A DNA stretch of 64,000 nucleotides from positions 1 to 64,000 of the forward strand of contig CAJUCZ010000005.1 in the NCBI GenBank assembly GCA_910585375.1, in the 5' to 3' direction. The notes below the pieces were generated by a model. That model did not search any database and was not told the DNA's origin. It saw nothing but the letters and a program-made list of their open reading frames with translations. Within the stretch, counting starts at the first letter, position 1. Each line of letters begins with the position of its first letter. The translations under genes were made by a program, and so were the position numbers. Origin of the DNA: an uncultured Alphaproteobacteria bacterium (GTDB lineage Bacteria; Pseudomonadota; Alphaproteobacteria; RF32; CAG-239). Of the stretch, positions 34,101 through 42,794 are shown in pieces.

Positions 34101-35307
34101 CTTGCGCCAAACGTATCTTTTTAATCAGATTATGGATATTTATGGCCGTTGTAATCTTATCATAAATAAATTCCATACGAGTCATTTCGTTCATTTTATA
34201 TTTTGCGTCATAGAACGGGTGCTCCAAAATCGGGTCATCACTTTGCGAGAAGTTTATAATACCGCCGGGAGCTACCGTACTGTAGCCCTCAAAAGGCTTA
34301 TACATATCGGCATCTTCGTTGTATTCATAATATTCACAAGGCTCCTGAGTACAAAGCGGATTAACTTTCTTTTTTTCCACATTGACTTCCACAACCGTAT
34401 TTTCATCAATATTTTCAATTACCGTACCGTTGCCCATCGTCACTTTTTGAGGCGTGGTTTCAGTTTTTTTGGTAATGTGTGCATCAGCTCCTGCCACCAT
34501 CGAATGGCCGGACAAGCTGAAATATCCGTTCAGCGCCAATTTGGGCAGATTATCAAAGTTCAGCGCGCCCTGAAGCGCCGGATCGGGATCCGGATATTCC
34601 AAAGGCTCGACAATATCATTAATGGCACGGGCGGCTTCCAACTGGGCTTTTATAGCCGTTAACTCCTGTAAGACGCGGGAGATTGTGTCTATTGTTTGAT
34701 AAGCCAGATAATTGTTATACAACGCCTCATTCAAAGCCTCAGGCGATGAAGCGCCGTCACCGCCGCTTTCATGCAATCGCGACTGTAAAGCGGCAAATTT
34801 GGCAGCAACGTCATTTGAAAGATATTTTTCGACTTCCCTTGCAGCGGAATAGGCTTCCAAAACGCTGTCATCATAAAAGTCCTGCGCCATTTTACGATAT
34901 TTTACCTGTGTGGGAATATCGTGGGCGGGATAGGTTAAAAACAACTTGTAAATATATTTTTTAACTTCGCTTTCATTCAACGGATCAACCGCCGGTTCTT
35001 CCAGAATTTTAGCGCCGGCAATGGGTTTGTGTTCCAACCGGAGATTGAAATTTGAATTAAAATTTAAGGCCTTGGCAGTAAAGGCATTGGCAATCTGCTG
35101 TTTGAGTTTATCCGCTTCGGCAGAAAGCTCCGTCAATGCCGTGGAGATATTTTTACCGAGTTCGGCAGCCGTAGACGTCGGTTCAAAAACCGGACCTCCG
35201 AAAAAAAGGCCGAAAAAGGCGTCCGCTTTGCCGCTGAACAGCAGAACCGTACTGAAAATTGCCGCAAACAGAATATTTCTTTGGGATTTTTGTTGAATTT
35301 TTCTCAT
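31108..35307 (-). CDS. very large secreted coiled-coil protein of the T4SS operon
   Basis: The ATG at 35307, 5 bases after GGGAGG, gives 1399 residues with a signal peptide (ending near ADA, about residue 31). The N-terminal 250 residues and the C-terminal 250 residues are helical and coiled-coil-like, reminiscent of VirB5-type proteins. The middle holds two Cys-rich segments (about residues 445-490 and 1035-1095) that could form disulfide bonds in the periplasm. A Lys/Glu-rich coil lies near residue 690. No family is recognised. Its place between the VirB5-like genes and virB8 suggests a surface or periplasmic subunit, perhaps of a pilus tip (inference). Confidence 0.72.
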   Translation of the reverse strand: MRKIQQKSQRNILFAAIFSTVLLFSGKADAFFGLFFGGPVFEPTSTAAELGKNISTALTELSAEADKLKQQIANAFTAKALNFNSNFNLRLEHKPIAGAKILEEPAVDPLNESEVKKYIYKLFLTYPAHDIPTQVKYRKMAQDFYDDSVLEAYSAAREVEKYLSNDVAAKFAALQSRLHESGGDGASSPEALNEALYNNYLAYQTIDTISRVLQELTAIKAQLEAARAINDIVEPLEYPDPDPALQGALNFDNLPKLALNGYFSLSGHSMVAGADAHITKKTETTPQKVTMGNGTVIENIDENTVVEVNVEKKKVNPLCTQEPCEYYEYNEDADMYKPFEGYSTVAPGGIINFSQSDDPILEHPFYDAKYKMNEMTRMEFIYDKITTAINIHNLIKKIRLAQDDFESYKRVVALHEKALRMLRLVDKCAVTMLSNNFSDAPSVWCGQAGCDNVVADYTDCPVLNFEDLSANSDDDCSEDVSADYAARSGVSGWALDQYDLARAAISSGENYNVSTVPAPTEDDIHTKDLDNVEKEGIPYAEKVSGAVLDETAQYEAEARKSQLLPWEIGAIAAKTLAENPGTWGTLSNPYPVWNDQKNFYSQYLDGKYINLPQYLQFLGQEQIFELALPVANTAALIAEVNAAKAALESAIAAVNSDKDMKAEDKTKEIQRLKEETAKKIEQLKNDKAANDAAIPSVVSLSRDDTYPNLWELNAEEDGLLAGSLKSVLGDSVPSNDGSIISKTILNKFKEEVLPGLLSERGLELGNISASGGGTIITMSRVIGDAQSLTAGFIESMKAQIKAMRESMCALGDNLYYSVGTAPSMHQSMMQALAAVVYEVSDAELGVSAGMTPWKTTISRLDISEDDKTFIGVKPLTDREAKAPRAPLQMGYPPVREIFHFDDYDYEHAAPGSRKSFVAYGGEVPELWKEILADKPFVQKDIDLTKILDSGVGTNTLLRGGQFPCNLTASLVGNEDKCIDNTIYNVEHKRECAAAAEEALAAGNTPGQCLKNLHCGNDYFGTAVIGGLDSRAKSMENIVASLTSTAADYAGGEVNPCINYSLNLTEEGNRADSSKFFIWDKWPLYNETAGAGFTTVKDDYDPTLGRSELGIFLQTPASGSLSQIVTASLEVAKAKTLKDKTIAKGKLQLLMNMMMTALGNDASTETKFRKEMAKIYDRLIEIIGKNNGDESALEESDDSDDPSPFKVKKTVMGYMPFQQNQVGGFLNIAETERDYRESRKQLEKDIRQLEFDLAQTLDEIGYQLSNAFSLLNTDDWRLSMSTLDETKNKLLTEIDTRIKNVKVSDNKIVKYRLREFNRMLMALNKDNQELVTIAEGVDSGPNFDEIIKMEEANAAVREEYRKKEEEAFRQAMKDLGNIYCANYNEGAYDRNMCRFPIGER

Positions 35308-35317
35308 GGCTGCCTCC

Positions 35318-36463
35318 CTAAATATCTTCTTTGTCGCGCATGACGTAGTCATCAAGGTTAAAATTAATCAGGTCATTTTCCGGCTGACGCATTGTATAAA
35401 ACCGACGGTCACCGTATTCATGTGCCGTATATTCACGCAAATCGTTGACCATAAGGTTGGCATATTGCATTAAAAGCTCAATGATTTTGATTTTCATCTG
35501 CGTATCCATGCCGACCTGTCCGCCCAGCGTTTCCATGTTTTCCGCCGTATCGGTAAAATCTTTAAAGACATCCGGCTCCGTATACATTCTGTATTTCAGC
35601 TGGATAGCCTCGACATAGCTTGACGTGACGGCATTGCGGCGTTCAATAAAACGCTTTTTGCGAATTTCTTTTACATTTTCGGCCACTTCTTTGGTGGTAT
35701 AGTTTTGTTCTTTGGCTTTGCCCAAACCGGCGCTCGGATCATCCAGATTGATAGCTTCCTTTATGATATTCTCTAGTTTTTGCTTGATTTTTTCCTGAAG
35801 CTTGGCTTTTTCGGCATTCAGGGCATCGAGCATGGACTGAACATCGTCCAGTTTAGCGCTGACATTATATTCTTTATCCAGCGCTGACAATTCTTCCCGA
35901 TATCCGTCAATAAGTTCCTGATTTTCACCGATATAATTTTCCAGTTCCAGCCCCGTGGCATAATCGTCAGAGGGCGTAGCGGCCAATTCTTTTTGGGCTT
36001 CGGCAATATTTTTTTCCGCAGCTTCAATTTTGCCGTTTATCTCGGCTTGTTTTATCTTATAGACTTCATTGTTCTCGGCACTGATATTGGCTTTATCGGC
36101 CAAAAGCTGAGCAATCCGGGCATCAACCTGACTCAGGCGGGCGGAATCCATTGAAGAAGAAGCATATACGTCTTTATTGCCGCCCAAAGACAAGACTTTG
36201 TCGGCATATTCGGTTTTCCAGTCTTTAATCATCGGCAAAATCTCTTTGGTTTCTTTATTGCCTTTGCCAATCAGCTCACTGAATATCTGCTGTTCCTTGG
36301 TATCAAGATCTTTTTGGGCTTTACGCAAAGCATCGCCCACGACCGTACTCAGGCGGCCACCCATTTCGGCAATGTCGATTGTAAAAAACGCCTGTGCCGG
36401 AGCAACGTGGATCAGAAAAGAAAAAACAAGGAGAAAACTTATATTTTTTAAATGCTTGTTCAT
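35318..36463 (-). CDS. secreted VirB5-like coiled-coil protein
   Basis: The 381-residue protein has a signal peptide ending in AQA (about residue 25). The mature protein is almost all helix, with a long coiled coil (about residues 110-245). The C-terminal region (about 310-360: METLGGQVGMDTQMKIKIIE) resembles the end of VirB5/TrbJ minor pilins. VirB5 sits at the T4SS pilus tip. AAGGAG lies 7 bases before the start, and the previous gene ends 3 bases upstream. The VirB5 link is a family-pattern guess, not a firm match. Confidence 0.62.
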   Translation of the reverse strand: MNKHLKNISFLLVFSFLIHVAPAQAFFTIDIAEMGGRLSTVVGDALRKAQKDLDTKEQQIFSELIGKGNKETKEILPMIKDWKTEYADKVLSLGGNKDVYASSSMDSARLSQVDARIAQLLADKANISAENNEVYKIKQAEINGKIEAAEKNIAEAQKELAATPSDDYATGLELENYIGENQELIDGYREELSALDKEYNVSAKLDDVQSMLDALNAEKAKLQEKIKQKLENIIKEAINLDDPSAGLGKAKEQNYTTKEVAENVKEIRKKRFIERRNAVTSSYVEAIQLKYRMYTEPDVFKDFTDTAENMETLGGQVGMDTQMKIKIIELLMQYANLMVNDLREYTAHEYGDRRFYTMRQPENDLINFNLDDYVMRDKEDI

Positions 36464-36465
36464 TG

Positions 36466-37173
36466 TTAATCTCCTTCATCCACGGTTGCCAGATCATTTC
36501 TCTGCGATTTGCTGGCAAATACGACTTCCGAACTCTCAAATTCAAGCAGAGCCATTTCCATGGCAATCATATCCAAAAGACGGCGGTTTGTGCTTTCGGC
36601 ATAAGCTCTGCCGGCCTGAATCAGTTTGCGGCTGTCTTCCAGATCCACTTGTGGATCAGGCTGTTCCTGACGCGCTTTTTTAAGGTAATAGCGGATACTG
36701 TATGCCTTGGCATAAATCGTGGCTACATTATTATGCTGCGCTTCCATATCCTGCCGTTTTTGGTGTTTTGACTTAGTCGTATCATCGCCGGAACCGTATT
36801 TGGCAATATATTCGGTTTTTATGACTTCCTGCGCGGCATCAACATCATTGGTTTTGCCGCTCAAATAGCTCGGAACATCCAGCGGTGAAAGCTTCAGATC
36901 TCCGGCCAGCAGGTTTCTGCCCATCGTCAGCCGGTCATTAATATAATTGTAGCCCTCCATAGCCTTTTTGCCAAATTCTCCGATTTTGGAATCCCGCATT
37001 TTTGCCTCGGCATCTGATACTTTTTCCTGCGCCATTTTCAGAATTTCCGTCGTTTCTTCTATTTTATCCTGAGCTTTTGTAAGGGCGTCCGATACCATCA
37101 GCGCCCGTGCTTGACAGGGCAGCAACAGGGAATATGCCCAAAAGCCCAAAGCAAAAGTAATTTGTTTTTTCAT
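36466..37173 (-). CDS. secreted helical protein, VirB5-like
   Basis: The ATG at 37173 follows GGGAGG, the same leader sequence (TTAGGGAGGCTGCCATG-like) seen before the 1399-residue protein. The 235-residue product has a signal peptide ending near ARA (about residue 24) and an all-helical mature part with repeated Gln/Lys/Glu heptads. It lies between two other secreted helical proteins in the operon. It may be a VirB5-type minor pilin or assembly factor; I cannot assign it more precisely. Confidence 0.62.
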   Translation of the reverse strand: MKKQITFALGFWAYSLLLPCQARALMVSDALTKAQDKIEETTEILKMAQEKVSDAEAKMRDSKIGEFGKKAMEGYNYINDRLTMGRNLLAGDLKLSPLDVPSYLSGKTNDVDAAQEVIKTEYIAKYGSGDDTTKSKHQKRQDMEAQHNNVATIYAKAYSIRYYLKKARQEQPDPQVDLEDSRKLIQAGRAYAESTNRRLLDMIAMEMALLEFESSEVVFASKSQRNDLATVDEGD

Positions 37174-37183
37174 GGCAGCCTCC

Positions 37184-38614
37184 CTAATCAATTTTCAGCA
37201 ATTGTTCGCGAATAATTTCATATTCGCCGTAATACTGGAATGTATCGTTGGCGACTTTCATGGTATAGACATTCATAATCCGCGCCAGCATATTGGCAAT
37301 TTCTTTATTGGCTTTTAAAACCGTGTCATAATCCAATTTTACGGTTGTTGACTCTATGGCTTTATTTTCAACCGGCCGGAGAACATCTTTTTCATAATCT
37401 ATTGAATACAGCCGTGCCAATAAAGCCTCGGCAAAAAAGGCATAATTCTGCTGTTCCACCGATTTTATGAAAATTTCGCGCGCTTCATGTTTGGCAGACT
37501 GGGTCGGCTGCTCACGCAGGGCAATCAAAGACTTGAGGCATTCCACGACTTTTTCCTTGTTTTCCATTTTTCCGGCGGTATCGGCGTCCAAACTGCAAAA
37601 TTCAGCCAGCGTCCGCGGGATAATCATAATCTTGTCTTTTGTTCCCTGCGGGTTTGGATCTTCAGGCTTGTCTTCAAGTTCTTCCTGAAAAGGCTCAAAG
37701 TTTCCGTATTCGGCAAACATGTTGTAAGAGAGTTGCATGGCGTAAACATTATAGAGCTTGTTCAAAATACGGGCGATTTCTTTGTTCATAATCATGGTCG
37801 TGGCATAGTCGTCACGTTCGGTTTGCGCCTTGATTGCTTTTTTGGACAACGGTTTTAAAATTTCTTTTTCATAATAAACGGCAAAATTGCGCGTTACCAG
37901 CGCTTCGGCGATATTGGCATAAGCTTCTTCCATTACCGATTTATAAAAGATATCGCGCGCCTCAGCCTGATCTGACTGGGTCGGACTTATCTGAAAACGA
38001 AACCTTTTTTTGAGACATTCAATCATCTTTACTTTTTTATCCAGCGTATTGATATCGCTGACGTTGATTTCGCAATAATCGGCCATAGCGTCCGGAAAAA
38101 TAAATTTATCGCCTTCTTCGGTTGAATACAAACCGCTGTATCCGTCATTAACGGCTTTGGCCGAAGCAATGCCGGAACTTCCGGATATTGTGGCCGTCCC
38201 GCTCAAATCCGCCAGCTGGATTTTGCTTTTTCGCGGATCAAGCGAGGCGCCGAGGTCTTTTATCAGGTTCATTTTGGCATCTTCGGCACCCGGCACTTTA
38301 TTGTTTGGCAGGTGGTCGTAATCCTGATCATATTCGCCATTCGGCTCATTGCCGTCGCCGCTGTGTATTCCCGTGTTCAGAAAGTTAAAGAAATTGGATT
38401 TGGCCGTTCCCATCGTGGTATTCATGTTACCTTCGGTATTCATGATGTTTACCACAAATTTGGATTCAAGGATTACTTTCAGATTGGTGCCGAGGCACTG
38501 CATCATGGTTCCTTTGTCAAACACCGGAATCAGCGCCTGAGACGCACGGACGGACATTATGCAGAAAACCGCTGCCAAGAGGCTCCGGATCATAATATTT
38601 TTTAATATTTTCAT
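37184..38614 (-). CDS. secreted protein with internal duplication
   Basis: The ATG at 38614, 7 bases after GAGGGGG, gives 476 residues with a signal peptide ending near SQA (about residue 27). The N-terminal 80 residues resemble the whole of the 102-residue protein encoded just upstream. Two related segments of about 150 residues follow (about 190-335 and 335-475), each with an EFC/DYC start, a ECLK...QPTQS/SPTQS motif, an ARxIFxKSV helix and a YEKxxLxPxxxKAI motif. This is an internal tandem duplication of a helical domain. Function unknown; a secreted T4SS subunit by context. Confidence 0.65.
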   Translation of the reverse strand: MKILKNIMIRSLLAAVFCIMSVRASQALIPVFDKGTMMQCLGTNLKVILESKFVVNIMNTEGNMNTTMGTAKSNFFNFLNTGIHSGDGNEPNGEYDQDYDHLPNNKVPGAEDAKMNLIKDLGASLDPRKSKIQLADLSGTATISGSSGIASAKAVNDGYSGLYSTEEGDKFIFPDAMADYCEINVSDINTLDKKVKMIECLKKRFRFQISPTQSDQAEARDIFYKSVMEEAYANIAEALVTRNFAVYYEKEILKPLSKKAIKAQTERDDYATTMIMNKEIARILNKLYNVYAMQLSYNMFAEYGNFEPFQEELEDKPEDPNPQGTKDKIMIIPRTLAEFCSLDADTAGKMENKEKVVECLKSLIALREQPTQSAKHEAREIFIKSVEQQNYAFFAEALLARLYSIDYEKDVLRPVENKAIESTTVKLDYDTVLKANKEIANMLARIMNVYTMKVANDTFQYYGEYEIIREQLLKID

Positions 38615-38615
38615 C

Positions 38616-38924
38616 TCACACCCCCTCATCCTGACCATACTCGCCTTTATCCTCGCCTTTGCTGATATAGCCGTCTTCAAAAAGTTTGTGCGGATCAAAA
38701 GCCGTGGCGCCGATGGTATTGTTCATTCTCCCGGCCAGACGCATGGTTTCGGCCGTGAATTTGGCTTCCAACACCAGCTTGATGTCATTAACCACATTTT
38801 GGCCGAGGGTTAAGGCATCGGTTACCGGAATAGGAAAGATAAAAGCATGAGATTTGCGGGAAGCGGCCATGTTGAAAACAACCGCGATCATAAGCGCAAG
38901 TGCAATGATTTTAATTTTTTTCAT
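38616..38924 (-). CDS. small secreted protein paralogous to the N terminus of the next gene
   Basis: This 102-residue protein has a signal peptide ending near SHA (about residue 27). The mature part (FIFPIPVTDALTLGQNVVND...) matches the start of the downstream 476-residue protein in pattern, including the LExKF, NMN/RMNNT and acidic GEYxQD segments. The stop and the next start are separated by one base. It is the first gene after an extended -10 promoter. It may be a truncated duplicate or a small partner subunit. Confidence 0.6.
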   Translation of the reverse strand: MKKIKIIALALMIAVVFNMAASRKSHAFIFPIPVTDALTLGQNVVNDIKLVLEAKFTAETMRLAGRMNNTIGATAFDPHKLFEDGYISKGEDKGEYGQDEGV

Positions 38925-38955
38925 GACATACCTCCCCTGTTAAGGCTTATACCTT

Positions 38956-38967
38956 CAGTATACCATA
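38956..38967 (-). promoter_or_regulatory. extended -10 promoter inside the T4SS operon
   Basis: The minus strand reads TATGGTATACTG here, identical over 12 bases to the element before the virB6-like operon (1551-1562). The -10 is at 38962-38957 and the first start codon at 38924. It would let the VirB5-to-VirB11 block be transcribed apart from virB3-virB4. Confidence 0.5.
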
Positions 38968-39001
38968 CAAAATACTACAACAAAAATTAATAATGTCTAA
39001 A

Positions 39002-41437
39002 TCAGCCAATATTTAAATATTTTGTAACAAAATTCTCTTCTCCGTATTGTTGAATCAGGTCCTGAACCAGCAATACGTTCTTGCGGCTGGAGTTGTAGAG
39101 TTTCAGATACGGGCCGAGACCGCTTAAATCAACGTCCAGAATTACAGATTCTCCGGTAGCCGGACGGGAAAGCAGAATGGCATAAGGGAAGTCGCGGTAA
39201 GAGCGGCCGAAAATAAAGTCAATTTCGCTGTTGGTCAGGTTCCAGTTGACATAATCTTCCGGCATGGCCTGCGGGTTGCGGAAGAAGATTACCGTTTGGC
39301 ACTGACCGCGGACAACCTCGCCCAGACCAAGTTTGTCAATAATATTCGGCTGTTGGAAGGCGCAGAGATAAGCCTGACGTTTTTTACGACCTTCCTGCAA
39401 ACCGATAATAAAGTAGTCTTTAAACATCGGGTGTTTCAACATCGGCGCGGTTTCATCGATCATAATCAAAGACGGTACGCCGGTCTCGCCGGTTTCGCCC
39501 TGAATACGATGCATAACGTAGCTGATGACTGCCGGCGCAAGAATTTCGTCTTCAAATATATGCGTAAAGTCAAAAGCCATAAAACGCTTGGACTTTAAGT
39601 CCAGACTGTCTTCCGTTGCGTTAAAGATTTCGCCGTACTGCTCCGGATTGACCCATTTGTACAGCTCGCGGCGCATATTGCCGGTCGGGGAGAAGCAGCT
39701 CTTATACAAGTTGCTCATCACGCGTTCTTCCGGTTTGAGATAGTCAAAAGCTGTCGTAACGGCACGGGCAATTTCTTTTTCGGACTGGGCGTCGTCAACC
39801 ATCGTAATGGCGCGCATCCAACGGCGCAGAAAAGCGCGGTTGTTCGGGCTGTTCGGACAGTCGAACGGATTGATTGATACGTTTTTCTCATCGCCGTCAA
39901 AGCCGACATAGGCTCCGCCGACAGCGCGGGTAAAAATTTCGGCACCGCGGTAACGGTCAAAGAAAAAGACTTTCAAATCGTGATGGCGCATGGCCTGACC
40001 GGCCAAAAAGGTCAGCAAGGTCGTTTTACCTTGTCCGGTCGGACCGATAATGCAGCAGTGGGCAACGGCAGCTTCCTCTCCGGAAACATGAAACTGGAAG
40101 CGGTAAGCCGAACCGGACGTGGTCTTGAAGATAGAAATCGGGCCGGGACCCCAGTCTGATTTGTCAAAACCGGCGGCAGGCTTGTCAAAACACACGGCGC
40201 AGGCAACGACGCGCGACAGATAGCGATAAGTCCGCGGATAGGTTTCATAAGTCGGGAACTGGTTGAAAAAGGCCGCTTGAGCAACCCAGCCCTCACGAAC
40301 CGGCGTTACGCTGAATAAACGGCAGATACGCTGGACCTCACCTTCGGCGAATTCGATTTCTTCTTTGCTTTCGCCGCGGAGAATAATAGTCATAGCGTAT
40401 TCGGTCAGGGCCTGATAGTTGGCATCGCTGTCTTCAATGTTAGCCAAGACCTCGGAATACTGGTTGACAACCTCGGGCGAAAAGCTGGTAATGGAGGCCA
40501 TTCTCTGCTGTTGCATTAACAATGCACGCGCTTTGGGCTTGAACAAGGTTTTGATATTATGCAGAAAGGTCAGCTCACAATCGATGGAAAGCAGCGAAAC
40601 GACCATGGATTCATCCATATAATCGCCGGAATCGCGAATACCCATAACAACCGCCCAGACTTCTTTTTCTCCGGAAAAATAGCGGATCAGCCCTTCCTCA
40701 CCGGTAAAATGGATATGATCTGCAGTCAGGAGCTCGTTCAGGTGGTGGCCTTCGGCATGGCCGACTTTAGGCTGCGGCTTGCTGACCGGACTGCACAATT
40801 TGGCAAAGATTGAAAACGGACTGTCTTCCGCCGGACTGGTCTCGGTTTCATAAAGGGTTTTAACGCCGTAGTCATTCAAAATCGCCAGCAGGGTCTGCGA
40901 GGCGTAGTTCAAATCCTTCAGGGCATCAGGACGGTCTTCCACGCTTAAAATGACATAGTGGCTGTTGGTATAGACGCGGTCGAGGTTGCTGCGCCAGACT
41001 TCCGAAATATGTTCAAGAAGAGGATTATTAAAATCGCGAACCTCAGCCTCAAGCGGAATACGCTCACGCTGCGTGATGACCCGCACCGTCACCGACAGGC
41101 TTGACATATTGTCAATCCAAGACTTGCGCGCTTCCAACATTGACATGACTTTTTCTTCATTCACAAAAGCCAGATCCGCACCGTCTATCTTAAAAACGCG
41201 CGACAAAGAACCATTGTAACAGCGAATGGTAATTCCGTCCGAAAGGAGTTTGTCGAAAGGCAAAAAGTCCGACACGCGGGATTCCCGCGGCTGCGGCAGA
41301 ACGGAACGCCCGAATCTGGTTACAAAAAGGCCGGCGAAAGCCGCCGCTGACAGAAAACCCATCATCGCCACCAGAATCTCGATATTCGACAGACCCTGCA
41401 CAAAGATAGAAAAGAAATCAAAATTACTATGGGGCAA
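39002..41437 (-). CDS. virB4: VirB4-family T4SS ATPase
   Basis: The 811-residue protein has an N-terminal membrane segment (about residues 20-40), the VirB4 N-terminal domain and a C-terminal ATPase domain with Walker A GPTGQGKTT (about residue 462), Walker B LIMIDE (about residue 665) and the FQQP motif downstream. VirB4 energises pilus assembly and substrate transfer at the inner membrane. I chose the TTG at 41437 because AAGGA lies 7 bases upstream and it overlaps the virB3 stop by 11 bases; a later ATG would remove the first membrane segment. The length fits the family (about 790-850). Confidence 0.9.
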   Translation of the reverse strand: MPHSNFDFFSIFVQGLSNIEILVAMMGFLSAAAFAGLFVTRFGRSVLPQPRESRVSDFLPFDKLLSDGITIRCYNGSLSRVFKIDGADLAFVNEEKVMSMLEARKSWIDNMSSLSVTVRVITQRERIPLEAEVRDFNNPLLEHISEVWRSNLDRVYTNSHYVILSVEDRPDALKDLNYASQTLLAILNDYGVKTLYETETSPAEDSPFSIFAKLCSPVSKPQPKVGHAEGHHLNELLTADHIHFTGEEGLIRYFSGEKEVWAVVMGIRDSGDYMDESMVVSLLSIDCELTFLHNIKTLFKPKARALLMQQQRMASITSFSPEVVNQYSEVLANIEDSDANYQALTEYAMTIILRGESKEEIEFAEGEVQRICRLFSVTPVREGWVAQAAFFNQFPTYETYPRTYRYLSRVVACAVCFDKPAAGFDKSDWGPGPISIFKTTSGSAYRFQFHVSGEEAAVAHCCIIGPTGQGKTTLLTFLAGQAMRHHDLKVFFFDRYRGAEIFTRAVGGAYVGFDGDEKNVSINPFDCPNSPNNRAFLRRWMRAITMVDDAQSEKEIARAVTTAFDYLKPEERVMSNLYKSCFSPTGNMRRELYKWVNPEQYGEIFNATEDSLDLKSKRFMAFDFTHIFEDEILAPAVISYVMHRIQGETGETGVPSLIMIDETAPMLKHPMFKDYFIIGLQEGRKKRQAYLCAFQQPNIIDKLGLGEVVRGQCQTVIFFRNPQAMPEDYVNWNLTNSEIDFIFGRSYRDFPYAILLSRPATGESVILDVDLSGLGPYLKLYNSSRKNVLLVQDLIQQYGEENFVTKYLNIG

Positions 41438-41717
41438 ATTTATTTCCTTTTGACGGATAAAGATTGTTTGTAGGCTTATAGCTCTGACCAAAGGCCTGAA
41501 GCATATTGGAAACGTGCGGCTCGCGGAAACCAATCAGCGTAATGGCAATGTGTCCCGCAAAAACCGAAGCCATAAACAAAATCGGGTTAACATCAAACGT
41601 TCCTACAATCATGAACATCAGCGGAAACTGAACACTCAGGTTCAGCAGCACAGGCAAAAACGGCCCCCACAAGATTTTGGGAGGATTTGCCACCGCTTTG
41701 AAGATACCTTCCTTCAT
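41427..41717 (-). CDS. virB3: VirB3-like T4SS protein
   Basis: This 96-residue protein has a short N terminus with the VirB3-like KAVANPPKILWGPFLP start and two adjacent hydrophobic helices (about residues 22-62), followed by a charged end (REPHVSNMLQAF). VirB3 is a small inner-membrane partner of VirB4, and the two genes overlap here, as is common. GAGG lies 6 bases before the ATG at 41717. A near-consensus promoter lies just upstream. Confidence 0.85.
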   Translation of the reverse strand: MKEGIFKAVANPPKILWGPFLPVLLNLSVQFPLMFMIVGTFDVNPILFMASVFAGHIAITLIGFREPHVSNMLQAFGQSYKPTNNLYPSKGNKFAP

Positions 41718-41745
41718 TTCCGACCTCACAATTGATTTTTATTTA

Positions 41746-41774
41746 ATTATACGCCGAAAGTTTACGGCATACAA
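41746..41774 (-). promoter_or_regulatory. strong promoter of virB3-virB4
   Basis: On the minus strand TTGTAT (41774-41769) and a perfect TATAAT (41751-41746) are separated by exactly 17 bases. The spacer holds an inverted repeat (GCCG...CGGC) that could be an operator. Transcription would begin near 41739. Confidence 0.7.
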
Positions 41775-41800
41775 TAAATAAGATGTTTTTTCCACTATAG

Positions 41801-41837
41801 GAAAAAAGGCATACCACTTTAACGACAGTATGCCTTT
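41801..41837 (-). terminator. terminator after the VirB2-like genes
   Basis: On the minus strand a perfect 10-bp stem (41837-41828 with 41814-41805) is followed by TTTTTT. It lies between the pilin genes and the virB3 promoter, so abundant pilin transcripts would end here while virB3-virB4 are transcribed separately. Confidence 0.78.
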
Positions 41838-41866
41838 GGTTTATGAAAATATGGTTAATATTCTCC

Positions 41867-42601
41867 TCAGCCGTCCCAACCGCGACCTTCCGAGGTTTCC
41901 TCGTTCCAACCAAAGTCCGAAGCGGACGCACTGCCCTGCGTGCCATCGGCATTATAGCCGTTTCTTTCCGACGTTTCCTCATTCCAGCCGTAATCAGAAG
42001 CAGAGGAATTACCCGTGCCGTTTACGATATTCTGCAGGTCTTTGTTCAGCGCATCAACATTCGGCGCAGAACCTTCCGTGCCCGAAATTTTACCACCATC
42101 CAAAGCGCCGCCGATATTATCCTGACCGTTACGCTCCGAGGTTTCTTCGTTCCAACCGAATTTATCTTTTGCACCGTCCACAACTTTCTCTGTATCGATT
42201 TTATTGCCTACGCTGTCAATTCCTTTATTAATTGCATCATCCACACCCAGTTTATCAAGCACACCGCCGCCGACAACATCATTAACCTTATCTTTGGCCG
42301 CATTCAAAGCCTCTTGTTTTGCTTTTTCCAAAGCCTTTTTGGCTTCTTCTTCGGCTTTTTTCTTAGCTTCTTCCTTGCCTTTATTCCACAGATCATTCAG
42401 CCAGCCGCCATTATTTTCTTCCTGTTTGGCTCCGGCAGCACCGTCTTCTCCCTGCACCTGATTAACGTTGTTGACCATATTCTGCAGGTCTTTGTTCAAA
42501 TCATCAACATTCGGCGCTCCGCCGCCAATATTTTCCAGTCCTGAAACCGGATTATTGTTTGCCAAATTTTTATCACCGATTATCTCAACTTCCGGCAACA
42601 T
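41867..42601 (-). pseudogene. out-of-frame C-terminal tail of the VirB2-like gene
   Basis: This open frame (244 residues from an internal ATG) has no ribosome-binding site or signal of its own. It continues upstream in the same frame as a Ser/Asn/Gly/Thr-rich linker right up to the G10 run at 42798-42807, where it would join the preceding VirB2-like gene if the run were 9 (or 12) bases. The tail has a Lys/Glu/Ala-rich coiled coil (middle), two copies of an APNVDxLNKDLQN motif and three copies of GWNEETSE. Removing one G gives a continuous 527-residue protein from 43451 to 41867. It is therefore the distal part of one gene, either switched off here or broken by a sequencing error. Confidence 0.75.
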
Positions 42602-42794
42602 ATAGGATTGCGTTTCAGGATCCCATACCAGCTGCGAATTGCCGGCAGTATTTTGATTACTGTTGCCATTATTTTGAGCAGAAGAATTATTGCTGCTAAC
42701 AGAATTACCAGAACCGGTATTGGTTGTACCGTTTGTACCACTGCTTTGATTGGTGCCGGAGGCACCTCCCGTTTTGGTTGCTTCCCCAGAGGAG

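Noticed and set aside
41438..41533. Longer VirB4 N terminus extending into virB3
   Set aside because: It would overlap virB3 by more than 100 bases, and the TTG at 41437 has a good ribosome-binding site.
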